Source: Latrodectus hesperus (lineage: Eukaryota > Arthropoda > Arachnida > Araneae > Theridiidae). Taken from it: a stretch of DNA of 64,000 nt. This document shows, one piece after another, positions 26,901-40,900 of the stretch (positions within the stretch are counted from its first letter, which is position 1; the number at the start of each line of letters is the position of its first letter). The stretch covers positions 721,501-785,500 of the forward strand of contig JAJQOW010000023.1 of assembly GCA_037975125.1 (NCBI GenBank), given 5' to 3'. The notes under the pieces are model-generated. The model was given only the letters and a program-made list of their open reading frames with translations, was not told the DNA's origin and searched no databases. The position numbers and the translations under genes were made by a program.

Positions 26901-29900
26901 ATTTCTGATGGAAAAAAGAGAGGAAGATTTTTGATGAGGTGACTAGATAATATGGAAAAGAACATCAGTATTAACATGTGAAAGACCATGGCATCTATGG
27001 TACAAATGTGGTGGAAACTGGTTGAAGCAGCCTTAGCTGGAAATCAACAGTAGAGCTTATGAAAAGTATATAAGAGAATACAAAATAAGTAAATATATAT
27101 GACATGACTAGATATTGCTCTGAAGTATCAAAATGCAAAAAATGGTATTACCAAAACATTGTTTTCAATTGGTTAGAAATTGTTACTATGATGCTGAAAA
27201 ATACAATTTAAAAGACAATTAATATGAACTTATAAGTTTAATAAAATTTAGCATAAAAATACATTACCCTCACCATCATTTCCTGGAGGAACAACAATTG
27301 AATTGCTAGATTGTGTTTCTCCTGGGGATTCTTCTGCTTGAGGTTCATTATCAGGAGGAAGCACACCCTGCAAAACATTGAAATGAAAATTCAAGACAAA
27401 ATATGAAACTGTACATAAGTGATATGACAATAGTCATTGATTTAAAGTCAACAATATAGAAGGATTATACTGATAAAATAAATTTCACAAAAGTTTTAAT
27501 TGTATATAGATGTTTTTTCAGTATTACACAAATACTATGTTTTAAAGGTCAATTACAAATATCAATATTTAAATTTAAGATTTCTGAAGTATAAATTAAT
27601 TTTCTTTCTTACATTAAGAAATCAAATACAAATATAGGATATATGTCAAAATCTAATAAACTGTAACAAATTAATCATAAAGCAGATTTCTTTCCTTGCT
27701 TCTTATGAACTAATATTAACATTGATAAGGAAAAAACAATCTCTGAGCAAGAATTAACTTCTGACAATATCTATATTATGTATTATTGATGTTATATTTA
27801 TTAAATTAACATAGCTCATTTTATTGGAAAAGTACACTTTAGAGCAATTGTTTCTGTAATTTATACAAGGGGTGCTCAAAGGAAAATAAAATGCTGAAAC
27901 TTTTAACACATTTGTCTGGGTCACACTGGGAGAAAACAGTGAAACATCTAGGGATGCAATTAGAGTCTCCCTTGTGAAATAGAGCATGCACAGGAGAGCA
28001 GAGGCTTCTAACTAGAGTGCTGTCTAATTGATGCAGTAGCATACCAACAATATTACAAAATTTGACTATTGCAGAGTAGCAAGGCGTTAAACTGGCAGCT
28101 ATTTATCCCAGGATGGTGATGGTATATGAGGATGACCATGTCTGATAAGTCAAAAAGAAAATTGTACCTGTTTTGGCACAGGCTGTGAGAGTTTGGTTGG
28201 CGACTCAAGAACATGCCAGGCAAACATAGTCATCATGGCTAATCAGATTAACAAGGTGGAAGAGCCAGTGAGAAGTGAACTGAATGTCACATTGCAACAT
28301 ATAGATGAAGTGGGTTTCAAAGCAGTTTACCGACCAGCAAAAGGAACTCTGTATGGAGAAACATATAAGGAACTAGATATTATGCTAGCACTTCAATGTC
28401 TATTTTGGTATTATGATTGCACTGATTTCCCAGAATGGATTGTCACAGGTGACAAGAGCTGGTGCGACCACTACAAGCTGGAGACAAGGCGAGACAGAAT
28501 GATGTGAAAACATGTGCTATCTCTTCCTAAAAAGTTGAAAGCCATAGCACCAGCAGGCGAGGTGTTGCTCACCATCTTTTCGACATTCGAGGCCAGCTAT
28601 TAGTTGAATTTTTTTAGCCCAGAAAAACAAATCTGACATCTAAACAGGACTGCTCATGGAGGATGTGGTTCTGCTTCATGACAACATACGTCCACATGCA
28701 GCCAGGGCCACTCATGTGGAATTGGCCAAGTTCAAGTGGGAGTAGCTTGACTTTCCACCCTACAGACTAGACATGTCACCCTGCACAATTTCCATGTGAT
28801 TGGTCACCTAAAATAACATCTATAAGGGAAGTAATTCAACTCAGACGATAAACTCAAGGACACCGTGAAAGACTGTTTCATCACGGCCACAGGAATTCTG
28901 TGGCTTGTTACTTAATGGGATCATTGTGATAAGTCTTCATTTATATCCACAGGGTCATTTTGTACTTTTTCATTAGACTCTTGTAAGTTTTCATCAAGAT
29001 TAAATTATTTTCAATCCTTTTTAGTAATTCAAATCGTAAACAATGTTAATAAGGGAATATAAAAGATTTAAAAAGATAAAAATCAGTCACAGTACAAATA
29101 AAGTTCAAAAAATACAAAACAAATTTCCTGATATGTAAAGTGTAAATAACTTTAACTTAGATTTCAGATTTTGTCCTTCAAGGGTCTTTTTTCAGCAACA
29201 AGAGTTAATTAGACCATGGCCTAATTTTTTTATAGATTTTGAGCCACTACAAACACCCATGCCCAATGTGAGGTTTAAACATACAAACTGTTGAACTGAA
29301 GGTCAGAATGTAATTCGTTAAGAAAGAATTAACAAACTTACATTATATATATTGAACAAAATTAAATTTTGGAAGTTGTGAGAATGAAAATTAAAATAAT
29401 TCAGAATTAAATAAAATTAGTGCCCCCCCCACACAGCCTAAAATTATGATTGAAAAATTGCATAAATTTTATTAAAGTCACTACCTGTGTACAGAATAAC
29501 AAAATTTTCTAAAAGCACTTAAATTAATATACTCACAGTTATTAAATATTCAACAGCTCTATCAGGATTATTGAAACTAGCTCTTAGTGCCCTTTCAACA
29601 TTTTCTCTTTCGTATCCCATTTCAGCTATTTGTGCTACCATTCTCTCATAATCTGCACCAAGGAGTAAAGCAGATTCAGCAGCAGATATATCTATTGCTT
29701 CAACGTTTCCAGTTGGATTGCTTAAAGGGGGGAAAAAAAGACTTTGGTTACAATGTTACACATAAGTAAAATAAAAATGTACATTTCAGACCAAAAAGTG
29801 ATTTTTTTGACCTAGCATTTAATATTTCATACCAATTATATGAAACGCATAAACATATTTATATCAATGTGCAATATTGTTTATTTATTAATCTACATTT

Positions 29901-31962
29901 TTCTTTTGAAAACCTTTATATTTACTCATCCACCCTTTCTTCTCTCACACACTCATTTATCAGCTTAATTATTTTAAGTCATTAATAAAGAAAAACATTT
30001 CAGATTTTTAACCTTAAACAATTCAATAATTTGAATGCAAAAGTTATAGATATTGGAAATGACAGTAATTATTTATATATTAGTGTCGTAATGATTAATT
30101 ACACAGTAAAAAATTAAACCTGATTTCTTTGAAAAAACTGTCAAATTTCTCTAACATGCTTTACTACAGATTATTTTTTAAATATATGTACTGGCTTAAA
30201 TTTTCAAATTTATGATTATTTTAGAGTACAAAACACTTTAAACTAAAAAAAAATCACTGTATGTGTAAAGTACACAAAGAATTCAAGTGACATCAATTTT
30301 TAAATGTTAAATTTTTTGTTATTAATAATATTAAGCTTTCTTTTTCAAAAACATTAATTTATATTAAAAAGATATATACTTGATAAATTCATGTATATTA
30401 TTCTTTACATTTTTAAAGATTAGCATATAAAAGTTACTTTTTTAAACCATGATTAATGTAATGAATTACATTCCATTAAATATTCTGATGCAAATATAAA
30501 TATTTAAAGGAAAATATAATCAAACAAACTGTTAGAATTAAATATGATTTAGTCTTATTTATCAAACACAGCACATGATCTGATTATAAATATGAAATAA
30601 AAGTTGAATAATCAGATTTTCCAAAAATTTTTTACATTTAATCATTGAGCAAAAACATCTTTAAAATATTTAAAAAATTCAGAAATTACAAGACTATTTA
30701 TCAGGCATAAGATTATATAGTCATAAATAGAAGAAATTTGAAATTCATAAATTTTTTTTATTAGTAACAATAAGCATTTTAATCTACACAATTTTTAAAA
30801 TATGATTAAACACTTTAAGAAGTAGGTAAATATAGCAGTGAACAAAATTATTAAATGTGTAGTTTACATGATATTAGAAATTTTTGCAATTATCAAACCT
30901 GGAATCCGAGCCTTCCCCAGACTCTTTTGCATCTTGCTTAGTTTCAGGTTTTGTTTCAGCTGATTTAGTTTCTGTTGCAGAAGTCTCAGAACCTTCTCTT
31001 GGATTTGGAATTTTGGAAGGTGTTTGAGTTGAAGGTTTAGATGCACTCTGTGATGCAGCACTTTCAGATGTACTTTCTTCTTGAGGAGAATTTTGAGGCT
31101 GTAAAATATAACACTTTAAATATACTGGATTCAAAATATATACACATCATAAATTTGTTTTAATGACTAGAAAAAATGTAATAGATGAATTCTGAAACAG
31201 AAAATGTAGATGTCTTATTAATTATTGCAGAAGAAATGACTAAAATTAAAGAAAAAGGCATAGAATCTGATATTCTTTTAACTGAGCCACTTTATTCCAC
31301 CAACCTTGATGAAATATAGTGTTCAACAGTTTAAAAAAATGCTTTCACATATACTGATTAAGTTTTTGTAATATTCTGGAAAATTCTATAGTTATTTAAT
31401 ATTTTCTACAGTAAGCTAAAATCGTCAGAAAAATTAAGCATAAGAAAGAATAGGTCCCTTAAATAAGGCTTCCTTCAGTAACAATAAAAATTTATTTCAC
31501 AATTAAGAGGTTGGTTGCTTGATTTGTCATTCAACAGCCAGTTTTTGCACATACATAAGGCTTAACTAGATGAGTACCAATAGTTTAAAGTGGATTCCAA
31601 ATCCCCAAATTGTTAAACCAAAGGCAAGAGCACTCATCATTCGGCTTCTCAATAAAGAGAAAAATCTACCCAGAAGATCTTATGTTAAAGTAATCAAAAC
31701 ACTTATGTACTTACTTTATTTGGAACGATAAAATCAACAGAAAAAAGTAGTTTTGCAACAAAATTAATAGCACAACATAAAACCAATCAGAGATTAGGTT
31801 AACAAAATAAAGAAAATATTTCTTTATGTATAACTTGTACATTAGTAAAAGAAATTAAATGGAAATTGCAAAGTTCTTTTTATGAATATATTTATGTACA
31901 CAACTTGTATGATTGTAGATCAAATAAAGTATCTCTAATTTCATTAAAAATGGTATATATAT

Positions 31963-31996
<34 letters not shown>

Positions 31997-34900
31997 CAAT
32001 CTAATTTTAGGAAATATTTATCTCAGGGTTCATACAGACTTCCAAGAATCAAATTCCAGGAGTTTTAAGGAATTTTACAAGAGTCAAATCAAAAATTTCT
32101 AGGAGGTATAGACATTCACGTTAAATAATTTATTTTATTTTAAAAATTGTTCTTAACCAAATATGCATATAATTATGTACATACAATATTTTTCATTATT
32201 TTTATAAGTAATAAAAACAAATAATTCCAAACATTAATGAGACTGTTATTTAAGATAAAACTATTAATGATTATTTCAAAAGCCTTCAATGAATTTACAG
32301 CTATAACAATTTTTTTTTTATTTAAATAATCAATATTCTATATCAGTGTTTCTCAACCGCCGGTCCGCGAAATATCCAGCTTTTATAGGCCGACCGCCAA
32401 TACAGTACCTACATTACAATAATAATAGTTTACTAGTTTAAAAAATTATGTAATCTTTGATGAAAAATACAACAAACTGGCAACTATGTACCTAAACGTG
32501 TTTCATAAATTGCCGTACCACCAGCGTTGCCAGTATATTATAATTATAATAGATATATTATTATTCAGCAGTCCTTTTACGTTGTTACGTAACTCACCAA
32601 ATCTGTTACTATTTTGAGTTTTTATGAAATTTACAAAATCACCTTTTACCTAAATTAAAAAAAAACAAACTAATCACCCTTTACCTAAATTAAAAAAAAA
32701 AAAAAAACAAACTGCCGGTACCTCAGCACTCTTTTACTATTCTATAAAATCTATTACATTTTGAACTGCCGACTTATTTCTTTAAAACAAATTGTTCTGG
32801 CAACACCGTTAGGGTGCGCCTGTCTGCCTTGCTTATCCCTGATTACTTAAACGCTGTCTATCGCAGTGTTCAAGGCGTCTGGCATCTTGATTACGTTTTG
32901 TTTTTGATTATTCTGCACACTTGGGCAATTCTTGAAAACTATTTATCAGCGTAAGTTTTTAATAACTTCTGAATTTAATATTATGCGATAACTACTATTT
33001 CTGTAACTTTAGGTATATAAAATCAATAACCAGAATGAGTAAGAAGGAAACGAAACACACATTACTAAATTTCGTGCAAAGAAAGGATTTTCAAAAACCA
33101 AGTACATCGTCCGCCCCTTCGAATACAGATGAAAGTGAATATAGTCCACAATCTTACAAAAAAAAAAAAAAAAAAAAAAAAGAAAGAAAGAAAGAAAAAG
33201 CTTTGTAAGGCACTACATCGCAGATTATTTGAAATATGGCTTTATCCTCTGGCCTCAATCAGAAGAAAATTGTCCAAAACCTGAATGTGTTGTTTGTAGA
33301 GATGTTCTCTCCAATGAAAGCATGAAATCTTCCAAGCTCATGCAGCATTTACAAACGAAACAACCACAACTGGAAAGCAAACCCCTGGACTTTTTCAGGA
33401 GAAAAAGTTTGGAGATGAAAATTCAAAAGGATGCTTTTAAAAAATGTTTCTCGGTTGATAAATCGCTTTTAAAAGCATTGTATCTAGTTGCTCTGCGTAT
33501 TGCCAAATCTAAAAAACCAAACTCAGTTGCTGAAGATCTTGTCAAACCGTGTTTGATAGATGTGTGTTCTGAAGTGTTGGGCCAATCTGCTGTAGATAAA
33601 ATGAAAGCTTTGTCTCTGTCCAATGATACAGGATGGCGCGTGGCAGACGGATGGATTTGAAAAGGCCATTGCTCGCTTCCTAACCGTTGGCACTGCTCGA
33701 AGGAGTCGTGGTTCGAAAGAGCGAGATTGGAAATTTGTCTCCATATCAAGGTCAGTTCACAAGATGGAATGAAGTCAGTAGTGCAGTGTGAGTTTTGCGT
33801 GGAAGCATATTTTTCAAATTGCCGTTCGATTGTCCGTGTGCAGTGCGCTTTTCGTTTGGAATTCCGAATCGCCCCTCGCGGTCTCCAGATTTGGCCCCCA
33901 GTAACTTTTTCTTGTTGGGCAACCTAAAATCCCTCGTCTACAACGACCGTCCAAGGAGCCTGGAAGCCCTTATAGGCAACATTCAGGCCAGCATCCAACA
34001 GGTTCCTGTAGAAATGCTGGAAAGAGTCCATGAAAATTTCAGGAAAAGGCTTATGGAATGTGGGGAGTGTGAGGACCGCCATTTGGGCGAAATTTTATTT
34101 AAAACTATCTAAACTCTGATTTCCCTTGTCAGTATATATGAACAAAATTAAAAACATTGTTGTTCTTTAATATTTTGTATTTTATTGACTTTTGATATCC
34201 ACCCGTCTGCTGTGCGCTACCCTGTACTATTGGACGAAGAATATGTGAGTTATCATACGACATAGAAAGTCAACTACTCCAAGATATACGTAAATCGAAA
34301 TGGTTTGCTGTCCAAATGGATAAGTCAATTGACGTCTCAAATAATGCAATATTATTATGTTATGTTCATTACATTGACTATGCAACCAATGATATTAGAG
34401 AAGAATTGATGTGCTGTATCGAACTACCATCCCAAACAACAAGTGCTGAAATATTTAAGGCAATTAATAATTAAATTGAAACTAACTCCATTGACTGGAA
34501 AAAATGCATTGGTTTGTGTACTGATGGCGCTGCTGCTATGACTGGAAGACATACAGGTGTTGCAAAGAGAATAACAGACGTAGCATCAGAAGGATTAATA
34601 GTCACACACTGCATTATTCATCGAGAACATTTAGCAGCAAAGAAATTGTCCCCACAACTGAATGACATTCTTCTGGAATCGGTAAATATTGTAAATTTTA
34701 TCAGAAGTAACGCCCTTAATCCAAGATTGTTTACAACTTTATGTCAAGAAATGGGATCAGATCATGTACAACTATTGTTACACGCCGAAGTACGCTGGCT
34801 ATCCAGAGGAAAGGTCCTTAAGCGGTTGTATGAATTAAGAAATGAGGTACAATTGTTTTTAAATCAAAAGGGATCATTCTTGAGCAGACATTTTCAGAAC

Positions 34901-37900
34901 AAAGAATGGGTAGCCTTGCTTTCGTACCTATCAGACAAATTTTCACTGGTAAATGAACTAAATTAAAGTCTTCAAGGTAAAACTAATACTGTTTTCAACT
35001 TCCACAATAAGATTGATGCTTCCAAAAAGAAATTGAGACTCTGGTATAAACGTGCGGAAGAAAACACTTTTGATATATTTGATTACATTAATACTAATGA
35101 CATGGATCAGAAGAGCGTTATCAGCGTTATTTTTGGAGCATTTAAAAGAACTATCAATAGCTTTTGATCAGTATTATCCCCCAGAAGAAGATGTACATTC
35201 AGGTAATCTGTGGATAATTAATCCATTTATTGATAATTATGATAACAATCTCGCTACAGTACAGGAAACAGAACTTATTGAACTGTTTTCAGATCTAGGA
35301 CTTAAATCACAGTTCAATTCAATAAATATATATCAATTCTGGATAAAGACTGCAACAGAATACCCTAATCTTCATGCAAAAGCGTTGAAGATTTTATTGC
35401 CTTTTTCCTCAACTTATTTGTGTGAAACTACATTTTCGGCTATGACTGTTATTAAGACAAAACATAGAAATCGACTTGCTCTTGCATCTGCTTTACGTAT
35501 TGCTGTAACTGGTTTAAAGCCTAGGATTGACAGTTTAGTCAGCAACAAAGACCAGCAGCAATCTCATTAATTTTAGTTTTTATATATCCTTTATTTTGGT
35601 AAATTATTTTTTGCTTATTTGGTATCTACTTACGTTGTTCACATTTCGACTCATTGTTGTTTTGGCTATATATTAATTAAAAAAAATAAATATATCATTC
35701 ATGTTGGAATTTTCTTGGAGTTTTAATTAAGTTTTGGTGTTTTTATTCTCGATGCAATATTATATAAGTAAGTTGAATATACAAATGTAAATTATAACAA
35801 ACAAAATGCTTTAAAAATAATGTGTGTCTTCATGATTTATCTTTGTGAAACTGTGCACTGGGTCAAATTATTAATATTACCGGTCTGCGCAAACGTGCCA
35901 AAATATTTTACCGGTCCTTGGAGTAAATTCAGTTGAGAAACACTGTTCTATATAATACTGGATTATACATTGTATAAAATAATGAGTTATTTCAGAGTTT
36001 TTAATAGATTCCTTGTCTATTAATTTATTGAGCATTTCAAGATGTGTATGACAATTTCTTTTCAAATATAAATACACTCACTCAAAACAAATACAATTAT
36101 TAGCTATAGTTTCAAGGTTAACTTCTTTTCCCAATTATTTAATAAAAGCAATTCTAAATTTTTTCTTCTGTTTACTTTCAAATTCTTTCAACACTATAAA
36201 ACTTTACATCCATATTCTAGGTATTTTTATTTCTTTAATCATTCAACAGATTTTCACACTTCTTGGTTTTTTAAATTTGCAAATATATATACATATTCAT
36301 ATAGCTTTTCCAGAGTCCACTAGATGTGTAACAATCTCTTTTCAAATAAATACATTAATTCAAAACAAAATAAATATACTATCAGATAAAGTTTCTAAGA
36401 TATGATTTGTGGCCCAGTTATAATAGAATATTTTAATAAAAACAATTCTAAATTTTTCTTCTGTGCATTTTCAAAACTATACAATTTCACATCTGTATTC
36501 CAGACTTTTCTATTTCTTGAATAATTCAATAGATTTTTAAATTTCTTGGTTTCATATATATACATAATTTTGCTTTTAGAAGATGCTAGATGCTAACTTT
36601 CCACCTCTAAAACTTTTGTTTCCAATTCAGTATTATTAAGACTGAGTAAAAACTGTTGCTTCTCTGAAGCACCATGACGACATATGTTTGATTTTGCAAT
36701 TAATATTAATTTACCAGTTCTTTAAGCTTCCTCAGCATACTCTATTGTAGATTTTTCAAGTTCATTTATGTCACCTTCTAAACACTTTTAGATTTTTAGT
36801 TCATCAATTTCTTGAAGAAGTGCCTTTTGCTTTGTCCCTGTTATCAGCTGCTTTTTTTTCTGTTTTAATTCATCCAAGTATAATTTATACTTTTGCCTGG
36901 CACCAGCAGCAAAACCAAACAGATCTTTGCTAATTATTATATTGTTGACACCGCCTATATTTCGGATGTGATTATCAATGATGTGTTTAGCCATAATTGA
37001 TTGATCATTTAAATTTTCTATCATTAAATTTTTGTTCACAGAAAACCCACGTTCAACAAATGCTTGACCATGAGAGAAGTAAAAGCAAATTAACTACTTT
37101 CTATAAATGACAATAATTTTGCCTATTTGAGTGTAAGTTAAAATAAAAAATGTCTATTTGTATCATTAATACAATTTTGAAATCTTACAGTCGGTTGTGA
37201 TGATTTAAACTCTTCTGCAAAATTCTTTTAAAACAAAATCACATTCTGACACATTTATTTTAGATGTATTAGACAAGTAGATAAGTTTCTGCATTTTATT
37301 TAAATTACTGGATTTATTACATATCAGAGTTTGAGGACCTAAACATGATATGTTTTGTACTACACAATATTGCAAAGGATATTTTTCTATTAACTTTTAT
37401 GTCATTAATTCTAAAAATGATCTGCAATTTATAAAAAATTCCATCTTTTGTTTTTTCCATCAAAATTTTGCTAATACACAATTTCCTGATGATTTTTTTA
37501 ATAACAAATCCAACATTTAATTGACTATACAATCTATCTCATTGTTTTTATCTGTTACATCAATACTTATAAGTTTAAATGGAGAAACAGATAGCAAAGA
37601 TTCTTTTAAAAGCTTTTGCATCAAACTTTTGTAAGCATTATGTAGAATGTATAGACTGCAGCTTTTGACATTTACAATACTTGAATGGTGTTCACTTTTA
37701 AAAAATCAACCATTTTATTCAAAAAAGACCAGTTCCATTTGGACCATCTACTGACAACTGGAGTAATCCACTTGTTCCTAATTCTAAACACTTCTCATTC
37801 ACTTTTTCATACAAAATATCTCCAGTTGAATGACATAAAAAATCGGATGAGTAACACCGTTTTTTAACTGTATCATCATCCCAAAATCTTACATGGCAGT

Positions 37901-40900
37901 CCACCTGTTTTATCTCCAGATGATTATTTAAGCTATCATCAAAGAGAAACACATAATTAGAGACATTCTTCACTTTTTCTTTCAATAAGTTGGAAAAATT
38001 GTTTTGCAATAACACTGTCTGGAAACACTGCTTGAAAGAGATAATTCATATTGTTACAAGAACTGTAGCTGAATCCACTGTTTAAAACTTTAAAGGCCCA
38101 TAGAATTTCAGCCTTTAAAACTTCTTTTGAAAAAACAGATGAATCTAAAGTTTCAGTGCATGCTTTGGGTTCACATTCTTTAACAGGATCAGCAGAAGTG
38201 AAAAAATCTTTTAAATGAGTAAATTTTTAATCAGATATAGCTTGTTCTAAAATATATAAATGCTTTTTCCCTTTCATATGGGATTTAATTGCTGATTCGC
38301 CCATATTTGAAATACAGAGGTCTTTCTTGAAAACCAGACAATGGGCATGTGTTTTTTCCGAGCCACGAAAAAGCCAATCTTTGTATGTCTTTTCCAGAGT
38401 CCATTGGTCATAGAATACTTTCCACCAGGCATATTATATAATTTTTATTTCAATCTTTAATTCATTAATAAACAAATTTATCCAGATTCAATTGAATTAT
38501 GTGTAATGTTTATCAAGGGAAACATGGAAAATATGTTTTAACTCAAAAATTTTATATTTAAATATTAATATTCAAAGAATTTTATACAATACAAGGAAAA
38601 CAACAGCAAATAGAAAAGAATAAATTAAAATCACTGGTCTAAATAGGGCAACACATTTATTTTGTTTGGTAATTACTTCACTTTACGTAAATCTAAATCA
38701 AATTATCATGAAATTATGGTAGTTGAACTAGATCCTGAAATGTTTATACATGTAAACAGTTAAGAATACAAAATAATTTAATATCAATCATACTGCCATT
38801 TAGTGGCAATATTAAAAACTAATTTTAACAATTCAACAATTTTATTGAAAATTTTATACAAAAAATTGAAAAAAATTATAATATTTTGTATAAAAAAAAT
38901 AAATGCATCAAGGTAAGAAAAAATTCCAGGACTAATTCATGATTTCAAGGAGTCAAGTTGAAATTCAAGGAGTTTCAAGGGTGCTTAAATTTTTTGGAAT
39001 TTAAGGAGTTTCCAGGAGTAGTGTGAACCCTATTATATTGTAGTGATGTCTGCACTCAACAGAAGATAAGTTTATACTTAAAACTAGATAATGAGAATCA
39101 CAAATATAGGAGCTTTCAAAACATCCAACTTTAAAAATTTATATTCACAAGAACAATAAAAAATTTTTTTTTGTACTTACTTTAGTTACCATTATAACGA
39201 CAAATTTCTTTTCATCAATATCATATTCACCAATTTTCATATCATCACAGAGAATTTTTCCTGAAAATAATTATTAAATACATAAATTCAACAAACATAG
39301 GATTTTTCAGATTTTATAAAACCTTTTATAAGGTAGACTAGCTTACCTGCATATATCAATTTTTGGCAATTAGCAGGGAACTCACTACCTTTATGAGCTT
39401 CAATTTTTTCCTTAAATGTCCTTACCTGAAATACAATACATTTTATTTATAACCTTAAAATAATCAAAAACAGTGAAATTGACTTTATGAAAGAAGAAAT
39501 ATTTTCTTCATTGCCAAACTGTCAACCAAATAGTAAGTACTCTTGTTTCTGTTTCACGAGTTCAAATCCTACTTTGGGTTTGGATGCGTGTAGTGATTTG
39601 GAATCCATTTTGGTTTGGTTCGTTTGTCGCTCAACGGTCATTTTTTGCACACGATTGGAATCCATTTTGAACTGTAAGCACTGTCTAATTAGACGTTATG
39701 TGCAAAATAATGAATGACCACAGAATATCAAACCAACTCCTTTTGGTAAATAACAGGAAGTATGTATGTATATATATGTGCTTTTATTTTTGATCTATGA
39801 TGTATTTTGTATATGTATAATGTATATTTGAACAAATATTTATTTTGAGATCTATGATGTAGATCAAACTAAACATTTAAAACGAGTTAACAAAGGATAA
39901 TATTTTTTGTAATTTTAGTATTTACGAATTTAAGGCAAGCTTACATGAAAATTATACCATATTGTTACTACAAAATATTTTCAAATAAAAGGGAGAAAAG
40001 GGCTGAAATAATAAAATCAAATACAATTAAGAATAAAAATATAAATGAAAATGTAAAATATTAGAAATTTTAAACACAAGAAAAGTATGGAAAAATTAAA
40101 TTTGAAATAAAACATAAAATGGGCTACTTCAAAAAGATTAAGTTGGTTGGTTTGTTGCCAAAAGTCACTTTTGCAAACAAGGGCTAAATTAGATGCACGG
40201 TTTAAAGTTGATTCCAAACCCATAAACTATTGAATCGAAAGTCAGAGTGTTAACCATTTGGCATAACTATGAATTAGATACTTATTAATAAGAATGTGCA
40301 CATTTTAGATTCATTTTTATTGCTTGTATAAAAAATTTGGGCTATATTGCATTAATGTAATTTTTTTAAAGTGGGTGCTACTGCTTGGCTAATTAAAATC
40401 CAAGTTTCCATAAAAACATACTTTATTTATGTTATAGATTTAGCTTTATTGCCTGGTTGTTTCTGTAGTAGATTAGATTGTGCTACACTGAAGTTTAAGT
40501 GATTACTTTTGTCTAGTTAATTAAAATTAGAGTTTCCATAAAAATGCACTTTATTTGCATTAAAGATTTAAATTTATTGCTAGGTTGTCATCTTTTGTAG
40601 ACTGTGTGGTACTTAGTTTATAATTATTTCTTACTTTGTAATCTTTGGGAAATTAGTTCACAGTTATTAGGATTTTAATACTTCTATAGAAAGTAATTAT
40701 AATAAAATATTCAAAATTTAAAACAGCATGTAATTCCAAAGTTTGGGCATGAATGGTACTTGGTAATTGGAAACTATAAAGTGACGTATTTTATGTTAGC
40801 GAGATGCAGCACTTGATGCAAAAATCGCAGCCAACCCGAACAGTTCCGTGGTCTTTTAACTCAATTTCTTCTAATGGTGTCAATGATTTTTCTGACATGA

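Larger units (their letters stand above)
33035..35570 (+). pseudogene. hAT transposase (ZBED/SCAND3-like), interrupted
   Basis: The start is [20 protein letters not shown] at 33035. A poly-A/(GAAA)n tract at about 33160-33200 disturbs the frame. A BED-like region follows ([20 protein letters not shown]...[10 protein letters not shown]). The gene is then split by a mariner-type insertion after ALSLSNDT (33628) and resumes [17 protein letters not shown] (34227). Later come [16 protein letters not shown] (the CTDGA/AAM block near a catalytic Asp), [29 protein letters not shown] and the hATC region near [19 protein letters not shown]. Two more stops are present (about 34473 and 34965). The product would have been about 620 residues. 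Confidence 0.93.
32344..35945 (+). mobile_element. hAT transposon (Charlie-like), 3602 bp including a nested guest
   Basis: Ends are CAGTGTTTCTCAAC and its complement GTTGAGAAACACTG, the Charlie-type terminus, flanked by a perfect 8-bp duplication TTCTATAT (32336-32343 and 35946-35953). The transposase relic is inside on the plus strand. Removing the 596-bp guest leaves about 3.0 kb, a normal length. Confidence 0.96.
32024..39031 (-). mobile_element. Old BED-type DNA transposon carrying a nested hAT (RAD23 intron 3)
   Basis: The left end CAGGGTTCATACAGACTT and the right end (complement AGGGTTCACACTACT) form an imperfect inverted repeat. Both subterminal regions are full of TTCCAGGAG / TTCAAGGAG motifs. 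Minus-strand remains of a transposase lie at 36788-38420. The hAT at 32344-35945 sits within it, so without that guest the element would be about 3.4 kb. No clean target duplication remains. A hAT-related origin is inferred from the BED-like finger and CAGGG ends, but the superfamily is not certain. Confidence 0.65.

Noticed and set aside
32010..39040. 8-bp target duplication for the outer BED-type element
   Set aside because: Flanks ATTTATCT and ATTATATT are not convincingly the same; recorded as not found.
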